From: Enterovibrio nigricans DSM 22720
GTDB lineage: Bacteria > Pseudomonadota > Gammaproteobacteria > Enterobacterales > Vibrionaceae
NCBI RefSeq assembly: GCF_900167155.1
Contig: NZ_FUXU01000005.1
Span: 1-64,000, forward strand
Length of the DNA: 64,000 nucleotides
Reading direction: 5' to 3'
Positions 30,409 to 40,395 of this stretch are shown one piece after another (the stretch's first letter is position 1; each line of letters starts with the position of its first letter). The notes beneath the pieces are model-generated. The model did no database searches and was not told where the DNA came from. It saw only the letters and a list, made by a program, of their open reading frames with translations. The position numbers and the translations under genes are program-made.

Positions 30409-31380
30409 ATGGCTGGCAATGAATTTGACCTGATCAACCATTATTTCAAAACGCAGCCTGTGTCGCGCAAAGACGTGGAGTTGGGGATTGGCGACGATGC
30501 AGCAATCATCTCTGTGCCGGCAAACAGCCAATTGGTTGTAACAACAGACACACTTGTCGCGGGTAATCACTTCTTGCCTGAAGCCGACCCTGTCAAAGTG
30601 GCACATAAAGCCTTGGCATCAAACTTAAGCGATCTCGCAGCAATGGGGGCGATTCCTGCTTGGTGTTCTCTCGCTCTCACATTGCCGTCACCGGATGAAG
30701 CATGGCTTAAAGGGTTTTGTGACGGTTTTTATAAGCTTGCAGAGTACTTTCAGGTGCAGTTGGTTGGAGGAGACACCACCAAAGGCCCGCTCAGTATTAC
30801 CATTACCCTGCAGGGCTTCATTCCAGAAGGTAAAGCGATCCGCCGCGACGGGGCAAAAGCCGGTGATTGGCTTTATGTCACAGGAAACCTTGGCGACAGC
30901 GCCGCTGGCCTAGATGTGATTTTGAAAGGAAATCAGCCTTCGTCAGAGGTGGAAAATACCCTGCTTAACCGCCATTACTATTCCACCCCGCGAGTATTGG
31001 CCGGGCAAGTGCTTCGTGATTTGGTATCATCAGCGCTCGATATCTCTGATGGCTTGGTGGCAGATCTTAAACACATCCTCAAAGCCAGTCAGGTGAGTGC
31101 CGTGATTAATGCTGAAAACTTGCCGATGTCAAAAGAGCTTGTGGCATATGCGGGAACGGCGGAAAACGCTGCGCGAATGGCGTTATGCAGTGGTGAAGAG
31201 TATGAGCTTTGCTTTACTGTGCCAGAGTCACACCGTGGCGCATTGGACACTGCACTCGCGCATACCAATACACCGGTAACCTGTATTGGGCAAATTCGTC
31301 ATGGTGATGGTCTGCAGGTACTGTGGGAGCAAAAGCCAGTCGATTGGACGCTGTCCGGCTGGGACCATTTTTCGGAGTAA
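30409..31380 (+). CDS. thiL: Thiamine-monophosphate kinase
   Basis: A 323-residue enzyme of the AIR-synthase/selenophosphate-synthetase fold that makes thiamine pyrophosphate from thiamine phosphate and ATP. Motifs: GNEFDLINHYF, GIGDDAAI (ATP/Mg), TTDTLVAGNHFLP, LASNLSDLAAMGA, GGDTTKG and DISDGLVADL. ATG 30409 is chosen over an ATG at 30400 because TTGGATGGA sits at proper spacing; homologues start close to this point. It is six bases from pgpA. Confidence 0.94.
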   Translation: MAGNEFDLINHYFKTQPVSRKDVELGIGDDAAIISVPANSQLVVTTDTLVAGNHFLPEADPVKVAHKALASNLSDLAAMGAIPAWCSLALTLPSPDEAWLKGFCDGFYKLAEYFQVQLVGGDTTKGPLSITITLQGFIPEGKAIRRDGAKAGDWLYVTGNLGDSAAGLDVILKGNQPSSEVENTLLNRHYYSTPRVLAGQVLRDLVSSALDISDGLVADLKHILKASQVSAVINAENLPMSKELVAYAGTAENAARMALCSGEEYELCFTVPESHRGALDTALAHTNTPVTCIGQIRHGDGLQVLWEQKPVDWTLSGWDHFSE

Positions 31381-31386
31381 AGAAGT

Positions 31387-31875
31387 ATGAATAATCCGAT
31401 CAGTAAAATACGTTTGTCCAACCCTATTCACCTTTTGGCTACAGGATTTGGCTCTGGCCTTTCCCCTATCGTACCTGGAACGATGGGAACGTTGGCAGCG
31501 GTGCCGTTTTATCTCCTTATCGTGGCGCTATCGCCGACGCTGCTTCCAGTTGCCATTATTGTTGGTGCCGCTGTTGGTATATATCTGTGTGGTCGCACCT
31601 CAGAAGACATGGGGGTTCACGACCATGGCAGTATTGTCTGGGATGAGTTTGTTGGTTTTTGGATCACCATGTTGCTGGTGCCAGTTATGGAGTGGCAGAC
31701 TGTTCTTGCGGGCTTCGTGATTTTCCGCTTTTTTGACATGGTAAAGCCATGGCCAATCAGTTGGCTCGACAAAAAGGTTCATGGTGGTCTTGGTATTATG
31801 CTGGACGATATCGTGGCAGGTTTGATGTCGATGATTGTGCTTTGGGCTGGACATCACTACCTGAGTTGGTGGTAG
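31387..31875 (+). CDS. pgpA: Phosphatidylglycerophosphatase A
   Basis: A 162-residue inner-membrane lipid phosphatase dephosphorylating phosphatidylglycerophosphate to phosphatidylglycerol. It shows the PgpA pattern: HLLATGFGSGLSPIVPGTMGTLAAVP, SEDMGVHDHGSIVWDEFVGFW and FRFFDMVKPWPISWLD, with several hydrophobic helices. Last gene of the nrdR-to-pgpA cluster, ending in a bidirectional terminator. Confidence 0.95.
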   Translation: MNNPISKIRLSNPIHLLATGFGSGLSPIVPGTMGTLAAVPFYLLIVALSPTLLPVAIIVGAAVGIYLCGRTSEDMGVHDHGSIVWDEFVGFWITMLLVPVMEWQTVLAGFVIFRFFDMVKPWPISWLDKKVHGGLGIMLDDIVAGLMSMIVLWAGHHYLSWW

Positions 31876-31904
31876 GCCATTGGGTCAAACGAATCAGACA
31901 AAAC

Positions 31905-31935
31905 AAAAACGGCACCGAATGGTGCCGTTTTTGTT
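31905..31935. terminator. Bidirectional terminator between pgpA and dxs
   Basis: AAAAACGGCACC/GGTGCCGTTTTT hairpin with a GAAT loop and T runs in both directions. Confidence 0.93.
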
Positions 31936-31950
31936 TAAATCATAGAGTGA

Positions 31951-33816
31951 TTAGTCTGCCAGGTATTTGCGGATTTGTGCCTCAATACCTTGGCCATCAA
32001 TTTCCAGTTCCGCGTGCAATTCTTCTTGGGTACCTTGGTGTACAAAAAAATCAGGTAAGCCAATTTGCAGTAAGGGTTTTGGTTGACGAGTTTTCATCAG
32101 GTATTCAATCACACCTGAGCCCGCGCCACCTGCGATCGCATTTTCTTCCACTGTAACCAGTACATCGTGGTTAGCTGCCAGTTCATCGATCAGTGATTCA
32201 TCAAGCGGTTTTACAAAGCGCATGTCTGCAACGGTCGCATTTAATGCTTCGGCCGCTTCCAAAGCGGCTGGCAGCATGGTGCCAAAGCTGAGGATCGCCA
32301 CGTTTTCACCTTCACGACGAACCTGCCCTTTTCCGATTTCCAGTGCAGTCATTTCTTGCTGAATGTCGGCGCCACAACCCGTGCCACGTGGGTAACGTAC
32401 AGCGGATGGACCATTGTGCTTGTGGCCAGTGTAGAGCATCTGGCGACATTCGTTTTCGTCACTGGGTGCCATGATAAGCATGTTTGGAATACAGCGCATA
32501 AAGCTGAGATCAAAAGCTCCTTGGTGCGTTTGACCGTCTGCACCAACCAAACCGCCCCGGTCAATAGCAAACATCACAGGAAGATCCATGATAGCGACAT
32601 CATGGATTAACTGATCGTAGCCGCGCTGCAGGAACGTAGAGTAGATTGCAACGACTGGATTATAGCCACCAATGGCCATGCCGCTTGCAAGTGTCACGGC
32701 GTGTTGTTCTGCAATCGCAACGTCAAAATACTGGCTTGGGAATTCTTTCGAGAATCTCACCATGCCCGAACCTTCACGCATTGCGGGTGTGATTGCCATC
32801 AGTTTGTCGTCTTCGGCGGCCATATCGCACAGCCAATCACCAAAGATTTTTGAGAAAGTTGGGCCTTTGGATACCGCTTTGGGCAACGTATCTTCCGCGG
32901 GGTTGAACTTAGGCACGGCGTGATAACCTATCGGATCTTTCTCCGCAGGTGCATAGCCTTTGCCTTTCTTCGTCATAACGTGGAGGAACTGCGGGCCTTT
33001 CAGGTTACGCATGTTCTTGATGGTTTTAACCAATTCTGCCACATCGTGACCGTCTACCGGACCGATATAATTGAAACCCAGCTCTTCAAACAGAGTTCCG
33101 GGGACCACCATGCCTTTAAGGTGCTCTTCTGCGCGGCGTACCAACTCTTTGATAGGTGGCGCACCCGATAGCACTTTCTTGCCGCCTTCACGGATGGAGG
33201 TGTAGAAATTGCCGGAAAGAAGTTGAGCAAGGTGATTATTCAATGCACCGACGTTTTCAGAGATAGACATCTCGTTGTCGTTGAGGATCACCAACATGTC
33301 AGCGTGAACATCACCTGCGTGATTCATGGCCTCGAATGCCATACCCGCGGTAATCGCACCATCACCAATCACGCTGACGACTTTTCTGCCGTTGCCTTCT
33401 TTGGCTTCCGCTATCGCAAGACCTAATGCCGCACTGATTGACGTGGAACTGTGGCCGACTGAAAGCACGTCATACTCGCTTTCTTCTCGCCAAGGAAAAG
33501 GGTGCAAGCCGTCTTTTTGGCGGATCGTTGGTAATTGTTCACGACGGCCGGTCAAAATCTTGTGTGGGTATGCCTGATGGCCCACATCCCAGATAAGATG
33601 ATCAAGCGGCGTGTTGTACACATAGTGCAGTGCTACTGTCAGCTCGACTGTGCCTAATCCTGATGCAAAATGGCCACTCGAATGGCTAACTGAATTCAGA
33701 AGATACGTGCGTAGCTCATCACATAGCGTCGGCAGAACCTCCCGCGGCAGAGAGCGCAGTTCGTCGGGGGTGTTCGCCAGAGCGAGCGTTGGATATTTAG
33801 CGATATCGAGAGTCAT
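31951..33816 (-). CDS. dxs: 1-deoxy-D-xylulose-5-phosphate synthase
   Basis: A 621-residue thiamine-diphosphate enzyme condensing pyruvate and glyceraldehyde 3-phosphate, the entry step of the MEP isoprenoid route. Seen: [37 protein letters not shown], the ThDP/Mg motif [18 protein letters not shown]...[16 protein letters not shown] with catalytic Glu, and [15 protein letters not shown]. It is 31 bases downstream of ispA on the same strand, so xseB-ispA-dxs is one operon. Confidence 0.97.
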   Translation of the reverse strand: MTLDIAKYPTLALANTPDELRSLPREVLPTLCDELRTYLLNSVSHSSGHFASGLGTVELTVALHYVYNTPLDHLIWDVGHQAYPHKILTGRREQLPTIRQKDGLHPFPWREESEYDVLSVGHSSTSISAALGLAIAEAKEGNGRKVVSVIGDGAITAGMAFEAMNHAGDVHADMLVILNDNEMSISENVGALNNHLAQLLSGNFYTSIREGGKKVLSGAPPIKELVRRAEEHLKGMVVPGTLFEELGFNYIGPVDGHDVAELVKTIKNMRNLKGPQFLHVMTKKGKGYAPAEKDPIGYHAVPKFNPAEDTLPKAVSKGPTFSKIFGDWLCDMAAEDDKLMAITPAMREGSGMVRFSKEFPSQYFDVAIAEQHAVTLASGMAIGGYNPVVAIYSTFLQRGYDQLIHDVAIMDLPVMFAIDRGGLVGADGQTHQGAFDLSFMRCIPNMLIMAPSDENECRQMLYTGHKHNGPSAVRYPRGTGCGADIQQEMTALEIGKGQVRREGENVAILSFGTMLPAALEAAEALNATVADMRFVKPLDESLIDELAANHDVLVTVEENAIAGGAGSGVIEYLMKTRQPKPLLQIGLPDFFVHQGTQEELHAELEIDGQGIEAQIRKYLAD

Positions 33817-33847
33817 ATAATTTGTTTTTGGCGCGACGTGATTAATT

Positions 33848-34747
33848 TTAGTTATTGCGCTCGATAATATACCGGGCGAATTGTTCCAGCTGTTCTGTAT
33901 TGTAAGGGATTGCGTCTAGTGCTTGTAGTGCTTCTTTATAAAGAAGCTCTGCTTTTTCTTTCGCCCCTTCCAGCCCGAGCAATGCTGGGTACGTGCTTTT
34001 TTCCGCTGCAAGGTCTGAACCTTGTGGTTTTCCAAGCGTTTCAGTGTCACTGATAATATCTAAAATGTCATCATGTACTTGGAAAGCAAGGCCAATTGCA
34101 TTGGCGAATTTATCGAGCTGAGGTAGCCATTCAATGCCATTGCTACCCGCACCCAGTGCGCCTAAACGTACTGCGCAGCGAATTAGTGCGCCTGTTTTTT
34201 TGCGATGAATAGTTTCAAGGGTTTGGAGGTTGACAAGCTTTCCTTCCGCTGCCAAATCCATCGCTTGACCTAAGCACATACCCTGCGCGCCAGATGCCGA
34301 TGCCAATTCTTTTACCATATGAATGCGATATGCATTGGCGTCATCAGAAAGATAACCTTCCGCCAAAATAGTAAACGCAAGGGTTTGAAGGGCATCACCA
34401 GCGAGAATAGCGGTCGCTTCATTGAAAGCAATGTGACAGGTAGGTTGGCCCCGACGCAATGCGTCATCGTCCATGGCTGGCAAGTCATCATGGATAAGTG
34501 AATAGGCATGAATGCATTCAACAGCTGCAGCTGGCGTGTCTAATTCGTGCTCTTGAGCACCGAACATTTGACCAGTCACATACGTTAAGAATGGTCGAAC
34601 GCGTTTACCACCCAGTAGCGCACCGTGTTTCATCGCAAGAACCAGGGAATGCTCAGCGTGTTCAAGGCTGTCAATCCAGCGGGTTAGCTGGTCATTATTG
34701 CGGTGCTGATACGCTTGAATCGTTGATTTTAAAGAGTGGTTACTCAT
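33848..34747 (-). CDS. ispA: Farnesyl diphosphate synthase (geranyltranstransferase)
   Basis: A 299-residue short-chain trans-prenyltransferase making C15 farnesyl diphosphate. It has the first aspartate-rich motif in [20 protein letters not shown] and the second in FQVHDDILD, plus [13 protein letters not shown]. The start at 34747 overlaps the end of xseB by eight bases (ATGAGTAA), the standard coupled arrangement; upstream in-frame ATGs lie inside xseB and are unlikely. Confidence 0.95.
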   Translation of the reverse strand: MSNHSLKSTIQAYQHRNNDQLTRWIDSLEHAEHSLVLAMKHGALLGGKRVRPFLTYVTGQMFGAQEHELDTPAAAVECIHAYSLIHDDLPAMDDDALRRGQPTCHIAFNEATAILAGDALQTLAFTILAEGYLSDDANAYRIHMVKELASASGAQGMCLGQAMDLAAEGKLVNLQTLETIHRKKTGALIRCAVRLGALGAGSNGIEWLPQLDKFANAIGLAFQVHDDILDIISDTETLGKPQGSDLAAEKSTYPALLGLEGAKEKAELLYKEALQALDAIPYNTEQLEQFARYIIERNN

Positions 34748-34985
34748 CACGCGTATCTTCAAAAGGTTCCAAAGATGCGTTGTCATCTTGTGCCAGAAGA
34801 ATTTCTACGCGTTGTTCTGCATCGGTAAGTGTTTTCTGCCCTTGTCTCGCAAGAGCAATTCCACGTTCAAACTGTTTGAGGGCAGCATCCAAAGGAAGGT
34901 CGCCATTTTCGAGTCCATTAACAATGGTATCTAACTCTTTAAGCGTTTCCTCGAACGCCATGTTCTCGGGTTTTTTAGCAGCCAT
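34740..34985 (-). CDS. xseB: Exodeoxyribonuclease VII small subunit
   Basis: An 81-residue helical protein that forms exonuclease VII with XseA. MAFEETLKELDTIVNGLENGDLPLDAALKQFERGIALARQGQKTL is the family core. First gene of the minus-strand xseB-ispA-dxs operon and overlaps ispA by eight bases. Confidence 0.95.
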   Translation of the reverse strand: MAAKKPENMAFEETLKELDTIVNGLENGDLPLDAALKQFERGIALARQGQKTLTDAEQRVEILLAQDDNASLEPFEDTRDE

Positions 34986-35393
34986 GGTAATCCTACTTTT
35001 AGCGTTCTGTTGGCGTTGAAAGAGGCATTACGTGCAACCCAGCGAATAACAGAACAATGAGCATGGCGGAGAAATTAACTCAGGCCTGTTTTGGGGTCAA
35101 ACGCTTGAGCTGATTTATGCGTTACTTGGGGACTTTTCTATCGGGTGGGAGGATTAATTCACCGTGACTGCTGGAAATTTCGGCAGTATGGCAATCTCAA
35201 TCTTGTATCTTTGCTTAAATCAGCACATGGTGTCTCAACTTGTAAATGAATTCTGCATCTTGCGACGAGTTAGGTATAAAATTCAGGAGACGCGCTAAAT
35301 CAATTTGCTCTGCTGCCGCTAACTAGGTTAGCGCAATGCGCTGCCTGATAATCTTTACTCATTTTTAGCTCTACGTTTTAAGGGGATCGTTCT
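34986..35393. promoter_or_regulatory. Divergent regulatory region between xseB and pomA
   Basis: About 400 bases without a gene. GGTATAAAATTC near 35270 resembles a -10 for pomA, but its -35 is unclear, and I see no recognisable flagellar sigma-28 or sigma-54 promoter. AAGGGGAT shortly before 35394 is the ribosome-binding site for the pomA GTG start. Confidence 0.35.
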
Positions 35394-36155
35394 GTGGATC
35401 TGGCGACACTCATAGGAATCTTAGGTGCCTTTGCATTTATCGTCATGGCGATGTTGCTGGGTGGCACCATCAGTATGTTTGTTGATACGCCCTCCTTGCT
35501 GATCGTATTTGGTGGTAGTTTGTTCGTAACCTTGATGAACTACACCATGGGACAATTTTTTGCTGCGTTTAAAATCGCAGGTAAGGCGTTCATGTTCAAG
35601 TCTGACGATCCTGAAGATTTGATCGCCAAAATCGTTGAGATGGCAGACGCGGCGCGTAAAGGGGGTTTTCTGGCCCTTGAAGAAATGGAAGTACCAAATA
35701 CTTTCATGAAGAAAGGCGTCGACATGTTGGTGGATGGTCATGATGCAGAAGTTGTTAAAATGACCCTCGCGAAAGACATCACCATGACAGAAGAGCGACA
35801 CGACAACGGCGCACAGTTCTATAGTGCGATTGCTGATGTGGCCCCTGCGATGGGTATGATCGGTACACTTATTGGTCTGGTAGCCATGCTTTCAAACATG
35901 GATGACCCAAAGGCTATCGGTCCTGCGATGGCGGTAGCACTGCTTACAACGCTATACGGCGCAATGCTCGCAAACATGGTTGCAATCCCTATCGCGGCAA
36001 AACTACGCCTTCGTAAAGACCAGGAGAAACTCAACCGTCGATTGATTATGGATGGTCTGCTTGCCATTCAGGATGGACAGAATCCTCGTGTTATCGATGG
36101 CTACCTGAAAAACTATCTCAACGAGAAAAAACGCGCAGTTGACGTCGACGGGTAA
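35394..36155 (+). CDS. pomA: Sodium-driven flagellar motor stator protein PomA
   Basis: A 253-residue inner-membrane MotA/PomA stator subunit, four membrane helices, powering the polar flagellum with sodium flow. GTG start with AAGGGGAT ahead gives MDLATLIGILGAFAFIVMAM. Conserved SPS features include IADVAPAMGMIGTLIGLVAMLSNM and ALLTTLYGAMLANMVAIPIA. PomA rather than MotA is inferred from the PomB partner and family context. pomB starts 10 bases later. Confidence 0.94.
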   Translation: MDLATLIGILGAFAFIVMAMLLGGTISMFVDTPSLLIVFGGSLFVTLMNYTMGQFFAAFKIAGKAFMFKSDDPEDLIAKIVEMADAARKGGFLALEEMEVPNTFMKKGVDMLVDGHDAEVVKMTLAKDITMTEERHDNGAQFYSAIADVAPAMGMIGTLIGLVAMLSNMDDPKAIGPAMAVALLTTLYGAMLANMVAIPIAAKLRLRKDQEKLNRRLIMDGLLAIQDGQNPRVIDGYLKNYLNEKKRAVDVDG

Positions 36156-36165
36156 GGAGTAGGGT

Positions 36166-37095
36166 ATGGATGAAGAATGCAAATGTCCCCCCCCCGGGCT
36201 ACCTGCTTGGATGGGGACATTCGCGGATTTGATGTCACTGCTGATGTGTTTTTTCGTACTCCTGTTGTCATTTTCTGAGATGGACGTACTGAAATTTAAG
36301 CAGATCGCGGGATCGATGAAATTCGCGTTTGGTGTACAGAACCTTTTGGAAGTGAAAGATATTCCAAAAGGTACCAGTGTTATCGCGCAGGAGTTTCGTC
36401 CTGGGCGTCCTGAGCCAACGCCCATCGAAGTGATCATGCAACAGACCATTGACATGACACAACGTACGCTCGATTTTCAGGATGGGGAGTCAGATCGTGC
36501 TGGTGGATCGCAGCGTGATTCCGCGCAGCTAGACGGAGGCTCAACCGCAACAGACGCGTCGATGCAAGAACAAGAGCAAGACACGGAAAAAATGTCGAGC
36601 ACGGCCCAAATGGTTGTGCAGGCTCTGGAAAGGGAAGTGCAAGAAGGGGCGGTGGAAGTTGAAAACCTTGGTCAGCAACTGATTATTCGTATTCGAGAGA
36701 ACGGGTCATTCCCCGCAGGCTCTGCTTTCTTGCAACCCAAGTTCAGGCCTTTGGTCAGGCAAATTGCAGACTTGGTGAAAGACGTACCGGGTGAAATTCG
36801 TATTTCTGGACATACTGACGATACGCCGTTGGACTCTGAGTTATACCGTTCCAACTGGGATTTATCTGCACAACGTGCGGTCTCAGTGGCTCAGGAAATG
36901 GAAAAAGTGAAAGGCTTTGATGCTGAACGCATGCGTGTTGAAGGACTAGCTGGTACATCGCCGAGATACCCGAACGATTCCCCGACAAATCGGATGAAAA
37001 ACCGTCGCGTTGAAATCGCCATCATGCAAGGCAAACCAAGAGAGTCGGACTCCATTTCAGCTTCAGATCCAATAGAGCCTATTCAGGAAAATTAA
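36166..37095 (+). CDS. pomB: Sodium-driven flagellar motor stator protein PomB
   Basis: A 309-residue MotB/PomB protein. A short cytoplasmic N-terminus (MDEECKCPPPGLPAWMGTFA) leads to one membrane helix containing the ion-binding Asp in FADLMSLLMCFFVLLLSFSEMD. Then come a plug/linker, a low-complexity Gln/Asp-rich stretch at about 105-145, and an OmpA-like peptidoglycan-binding domain (about 165-295: ISGHTDDTPLDSELYRSNWDLSAQRA, NRRVEIAIM). Forms the stator with PomA. Terminator after it. Confidence 0.95.
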   Translation: MDEECKCPPPGLPAWMGTFADLMSLLMCFFVLLLSFSEMDVLKFKQIAGSMKFAFGVQNLLEVKDIPKGTSVIAQEFRPGRPEPTPIEVIMQQTIDMTQRTLDFQDGESDRAGGSQRDSAQLDGGSTATDASMQEQEQDTEKMSSTAQMVVQALEREVQEGAVEVENLGQQLIIRIRENGSFPAGSAFLQPKFRPLVRQIADLVKDVPGEIRISGHTDDTPLDSELYRSNWDLSAQRAVSVAQEMEKVKGFDAERMRVEGLAGTSPRYPNDSPTNRMKNRRVEIAIMQGKPRESDSISASDPIEPIQEN

Positions 37096-37115
37096 GTCCA
37101 AAGACAAGATGATTG

Positions 37116-37143
37116 AAGGCAGCGTATCAACGCTGCCTTTTTT
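37116..37143 (+). terminator. Rho-independent terminator of pomAB
   Basis: AAGGCAGCG/CGCTGCCTT hairpin with a TATCAA loop and six Ts. Confidence 0.92.
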
Positions 37144-37226
37144 ATCGCGGGTGCATCTGCAACATAAGAGAACGAACGAATTCATTGACGCCTGTTAAGC
37201 TCTCTGATCCCGCTCCTTCAGGTTAC

Positions 37227-37255
37227 TTGGGTATAAAGTATGCTTGATGTATAAT
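37227..37255 (+). promoter_or_regulatory. Predicted thiI promoter
   Basis: TTGGGT at 37227-37232 and TATAAT at 37250-37255 with a 17-base spacer, 35 bases ahead of the start codon. Confidence 0.65.
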
Positions 37256-37289
37256 CCGCGCCTTTATTAATGCTGTTGCGAAACCTGTT

Positions 37290-38738
37290 ATGAAATTTAT
37301 CGTAAAAATTCACCCAGAGGTGATGGTCAAAAGTGAATCTGTACGGAAGCGCTTCACGAAAATTCTGGAAACTAACATCCGAAATATTCTTAAGCGAAAA
37401 TCAGATTCAACGTCGGTTTTCAACCGTCGCGATCATATCGAGGTTTCGCTAAAAGATGAGTCTCAGCGCCAAATGGCACTGGATGTATTGACTCGTACAC
37501 CAGGTATTCATCACGTTCTGGAAGTTGAACAAACGCCATTTACCGATTTGCACAATATCTATGAAATCGTCACGGCGACAGTTGCTCATCAGTTGGAAGG
37601 TAAATCGTTCTGTGTACGTGCTAAGCGTCGTGGTAATCACGAATTTACGTCTATTGATGTAGAGCGTTATGTTGGTGGTGGTTTGAACCAAGATGTAGCG
37701 ACAGCGCGTGTTCAGCTGAAAAACCCTGATACCGTTGTTCACCTCGAAGTGGACAAAGAAAACGTAAACGTTGTTCGCGAACGCTTTAAAGGTCTGGGTG
37801 GCTTCCCTCTTGGCACGCAAGAAGACGTGTTGAGCTTGATCTCTGGTGGTTTCGACTCGGGTGTTTCTAGCTATCTGCACATCAAGCGCGGGAGTAAGGT
37901 GCATTACTGCTTCTTCAATCTCGGTGGTGCGGCACACGAAATCGGTGTTCAGCAAACAGCTTACTACCTGTGGGAGAAGTTTGGCTCTTCTGCAAAAGTG
38001 AAATTTGTCTCTATCGATTTTGAACCAGTAGTTGCTGAGATCCTAGAGAACGTTGAAGACGGTCAAATGGGCGTTGTTCTTAAGCGTATGTTTATGCGCG
38101 CAGCATCTAAGATTGCCGAAAAATACAATATCCAAGCATTGGTGACGGGTGAAGCACTGGGTCAGGTTTCCAGCCAGACGCTGACAAACCTTCGTATGAT
38201 TGACAACGTGTCTGATTCGTTGATTCTGCGTCCTCTTATTAACTGGGACAAAGAAGACATCATCAATCTGGCGCGTGAAATTGGCACCGAAGATTTTGCG
38301 AAGACCATGCCAGAATATTGTGGTGTGATCTCTCGTAAGCCAACCATCAAAGCAGAAAAAGAAAAGTTAGAAGCAGAAGAAGCGAAGTTCAATTTCGATA
38401 TTCTGGACAAAGTGGTGTATGACGCACGCATCATTGATATCCGTGATATCGAAAAAATCAGCAAAGAGAAAGCACCAGAAGTCGAGTTGGTGGATGAAAT
38501 TGCTAACGGTGCGGTTGTACTGGATATTCGTAGCCCGGAAGAAGAAGACAATTGTCCATTGGAGATCGAGGGTGCAGATGTAGTGCACATCCCGTTCTTC
38601 AAGTTGGCGACCAAGTTTGGTGATCTTGACCAGACTAAGACTTACTTATTGTACTGTGATCGCGGTGTAATGAGCCGTCTGCAGGCGCTTTACCTGCAAG
38701 AAAATGGTTTCAGTAACGTGAAAGTTTACCGTCCGTAA
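37290..38738 (+). CDS. thiI: tRNA 4-thiouridine synthase ThiI
   Basis: A 482-residue enzyme that installs s4U at position 8 of tRNA and donates sulfur for the thiamine thiazole. Ferredoxin-like and THUMP domains occupy about 1-165. The PP-loop adenylation motif SGGFDSGVS follows (about 185). A C-terminal rhodanese domain (about 400-482) carries the persulfide Cys in [15 protein letters not shown]. The full four-domain enterobacterial/vibrio form is present. thiL and yajL nearby are also thiamine-linked or historically so, but there is no shared operon. Confidence 0.96.
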   Translation: MKFIVKIHPEVMVKSESVRKRFTKILETNIRNILKRKSDSTSVFNRRDHIEVSLKDESQRQMALDVLTRTPGIHHVLEVEQTPFTDLHNIYEIVTATVAHQLEGKSFCVRAKRRGNHEFTSIDVERYVGGGLNQDVATARVQLKNPDTVVHLEVDKENVNVVRERFKGLGGFPLGTQEDVLSLISGGFDSGVSSYLHIKRGSKVHYCFFNLGGAAHEIGVQQTAYYLWEKFGSSAKVKFVSIDFEPVVAEILENVEDGQMGVVLKRMFMRAASKIAEKYNIQALVTGEALGQVSSQTLTNLRMIDNVSDSLILRPLINWDKEDIINLAREIGTEDFAKTMPEYCGVISRKPTIKAEKEKLEAEEAKFNFDILDKVVYDARIIDIRDIEKISKEKAPEVELVDEIANGAVVLDIRSPEEEDNCPLEIEGADVVHIPFFKLATKFGDLDQTKTYLLYCDRGVMSRLQALYLQENGFSNVKVYRP

Positions 38739-38754
38739 GTGGCAGTATTTAAAA

Positions 38755-38786
38755 TAAAAAAACCGACCTCATGGTCGTTTTTTTTA
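38755..38786. terminator. Bidirectional terminator between thiI and yajL
   Basis: A CGACC-TCAT-GGTCG stem flanked by A and T runs that extend the pairing and supply T tracts on both strands. Confidence 0.85.
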
Positions 38787-38806
38787 TTTGGGTGCAGAGA
38801 AAAATT

Positions 38807-39406
38807 TCAGGCAAATTTTTTGTCGTAATGCAGACTCGGGATTGCCACCATAGGATCGACGACCTCTTTGGCTTTTTCCTTACCTGCCAGCATGTAAACA
38901 ATCTCTACGGCGAATTCGAGTGCCGTGCCCGGCCCCTGACTGGTGATCAGCTTGTGGTCATGTTCTGTGAATACGCGGCGAGTATTCTTTTTGTCTTCTG
39001 CTATGTGATCAATAAAGGCAGGATGGCAGGTTTTATGGGCCTCTGGATACAGCCCATTTTTCTCCAGTACCAATGCAGGTGCTGCGCAAATGGCCGCAAC
39101 CCATTTTTGGTCGCATTGTTGTTGGCGGATCATCTCCACAACCAATGCACTTTCACCGAGATGCGTTGCTCCCTCTACGCCGCCGGGAAGGACGATGCAG
39201 TCAAACTCTTCGTCGGCCACTTTCACCAAGGGTACATCGGCCATTAGTTTAACGCCACGTGAGCAAGTAAGCGTCAATTCACCATTCTCTTCCGCACTGG
39301 CTGTCGTCACATTAAAACCAGCTCGTACCATAATATCAATGACGGTTACGGCTTCCATTTCTTCTGTGCCAGGGGCTAGACAGACAAGTACACTAGGTGT
39401 GGTCAT
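38807..39406 (-). CDS. yajL: YajL-type DJ-1 family protein
   Basis: A 199-residue DJ-1/ThiJ/PfpI-superfamily protein, in E. coli an oxidative-stress chaperone/deglycase. ASVLVCLAPG-like start (here PSVLVCLAPGTEEMEAVTVIDIMVRAG) and the nucleophile elbow with reactive Cys in AAICAAPALVLEKNG are typical. Its start overlaps the end of panE by 14 bases, so the two are translationally coupled, the same pairing seen in other gammaproteobacteria. Confidence 0.92.
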   Translation of the reverse strand: MTTPSVLVCLAPGTEEMEAVTVIDIMVRAGFNVTTASAEENGELTLTCSRGVKLMADVPLVKVADEEFDCIVLPGGVEGATHLGESALVVEMIRQQQCDQKWVAAICAAPALVLEKNGLYPEAHKTCHPAFIDHIAEDKKNTRRVFTEHDHKLITSQGPGTALEFAVEIVYMLAGKEKAKEVVDPMVAIPSLHYDKKFA

Positions 39407-40283
39407 AGGATTGCTCCAGTTTTTTTATTGCGTGATACAGCCTCTCGTTTTCGGGAACGGCAATACCATGGATAGTTGCTCGATGGATAAGATATCCAGT
39501 AATTGCATCGATTTCTGAAAAGCGGAGATAGAAGACATCGCGATTCATCGAAGAATAGTTTTCTGCGGTTGCAGTAGCAACCGTAAGCGCGTTATTCAAA
39601 ACCTCTTTAGGCGTCATCACGAGTCCTTCAGCCATCATCACTTCACTGATCTCTTCACTTAACGCGGTGAGTTGTGTGAGATGTTCGGGTTGAGTGAGAA
39701 CGCCATTTTGCACCTGAAGGGTAGCAGTCAAGGGGTTAATCATGCAGTTCACAGCCAGCTTTTTCCATAGTGCAGTTTCGATCGCCTCTTCCCAGTAACA
39801 GGAAGGTAAGGCGTGTTGAAAAACATCGGATAAAAAATCACATTGCTTACCGTTGGCATTTATACCACCGAGTCGGGTTTCGCCGAATCCTGTATGTCTA
39901 ATCGTCTCTGTGCTTACTTTCAGGCTGCCGTGAGAGGTTGTAGCCAAAAGAACAGGGTTATCTGGCAACGCGTTTAAAGCAACGTCTGCGGAGCCCATAC
40001 CATTATGCATTAGCACGACTGGCGTATCAGGGTGAAGGTACGGTTTGATGGCATGGATAGCATCACGTATTTGAAAGGCTTTAACGCAAACAATGATGCA
40101 GTCACTGTCTTGTATATTTTCAACGTTGTTTGCTGAAAATAAGAGTGACGGCATGTTAACGAAGTGCCTTGTAACTTGGGTGTCCGGCTGGCGCGTTGTG
40201 AAGTGAACATGATGCCCTGCTTTATAGAGCGCTATTGCCCACAAGGAGCCAACGGCACCTGCTCCTACAATGGTGAAACGCAT
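39393..40283 (-). CDS. panE: 2-dehydropantoate 2-reductase
   Basis: A 296-residue NADPH-dependent ketopantoate reductase of the pantothenate/CoA pathway. The N-terminal Rossmann motif MRFTIVGAGAVGSLWAIAL, VLMHNGMGSADVALNALP, and WKKLAVNCMINPLTA with the catalytic Lys are visible. Length is close to the E. coli enzyme. Upstream of yajL in a two-gene operon. Confidence 0.93.
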   Translation of the reverse strand: MRFTIVGAGAVGSLWAIALYKAGHHVHFTTRQPDTQVTRHFVNMPSLLFSANNVENIQDSDCIIVCVKAFQIRDAIHAIKPYLHPDTPVVLMHNGMGSADVALNALPDNPVLLATTSHGSLKVSTETIRHTGFGETRLGGINANGKQCDFLSDVFQHALPSCYWEEAIETALWKKLAVNCMINPLTATLQVQNGVLTQPEHLTQLTALSEEISEVMMAEGLVMTPKEVLNNALTVATATAENYSSMNRDVFYLRFSEIDAITGYLIHRATIHGIAVPENERLYHAIKKLEQSYDHT

Positions 40284-40344
40284 TGATTTTCCCAGTATCG
40301 ATAGTTCGCCAAAAGCATAACATCAATCACGAAAGTGGCGGAAA

Positions 40345-40384
40345 TCAAAAACAAAAAAGGCACCAGAAGGTGCCTTTTCTTTTA
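40345..40384 (-). terminator. Terminator of ompK
   Basis: AAAAGGCACC-AGAA-GGTGCCTTTT hairpin at 40355-40378 with a T-rich tract on the minus strand, immediately downstream of ompK. It lies upstream of panE. Confidence 0.85.
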
Positions 40385-40395
40385 TAACCTTGCGA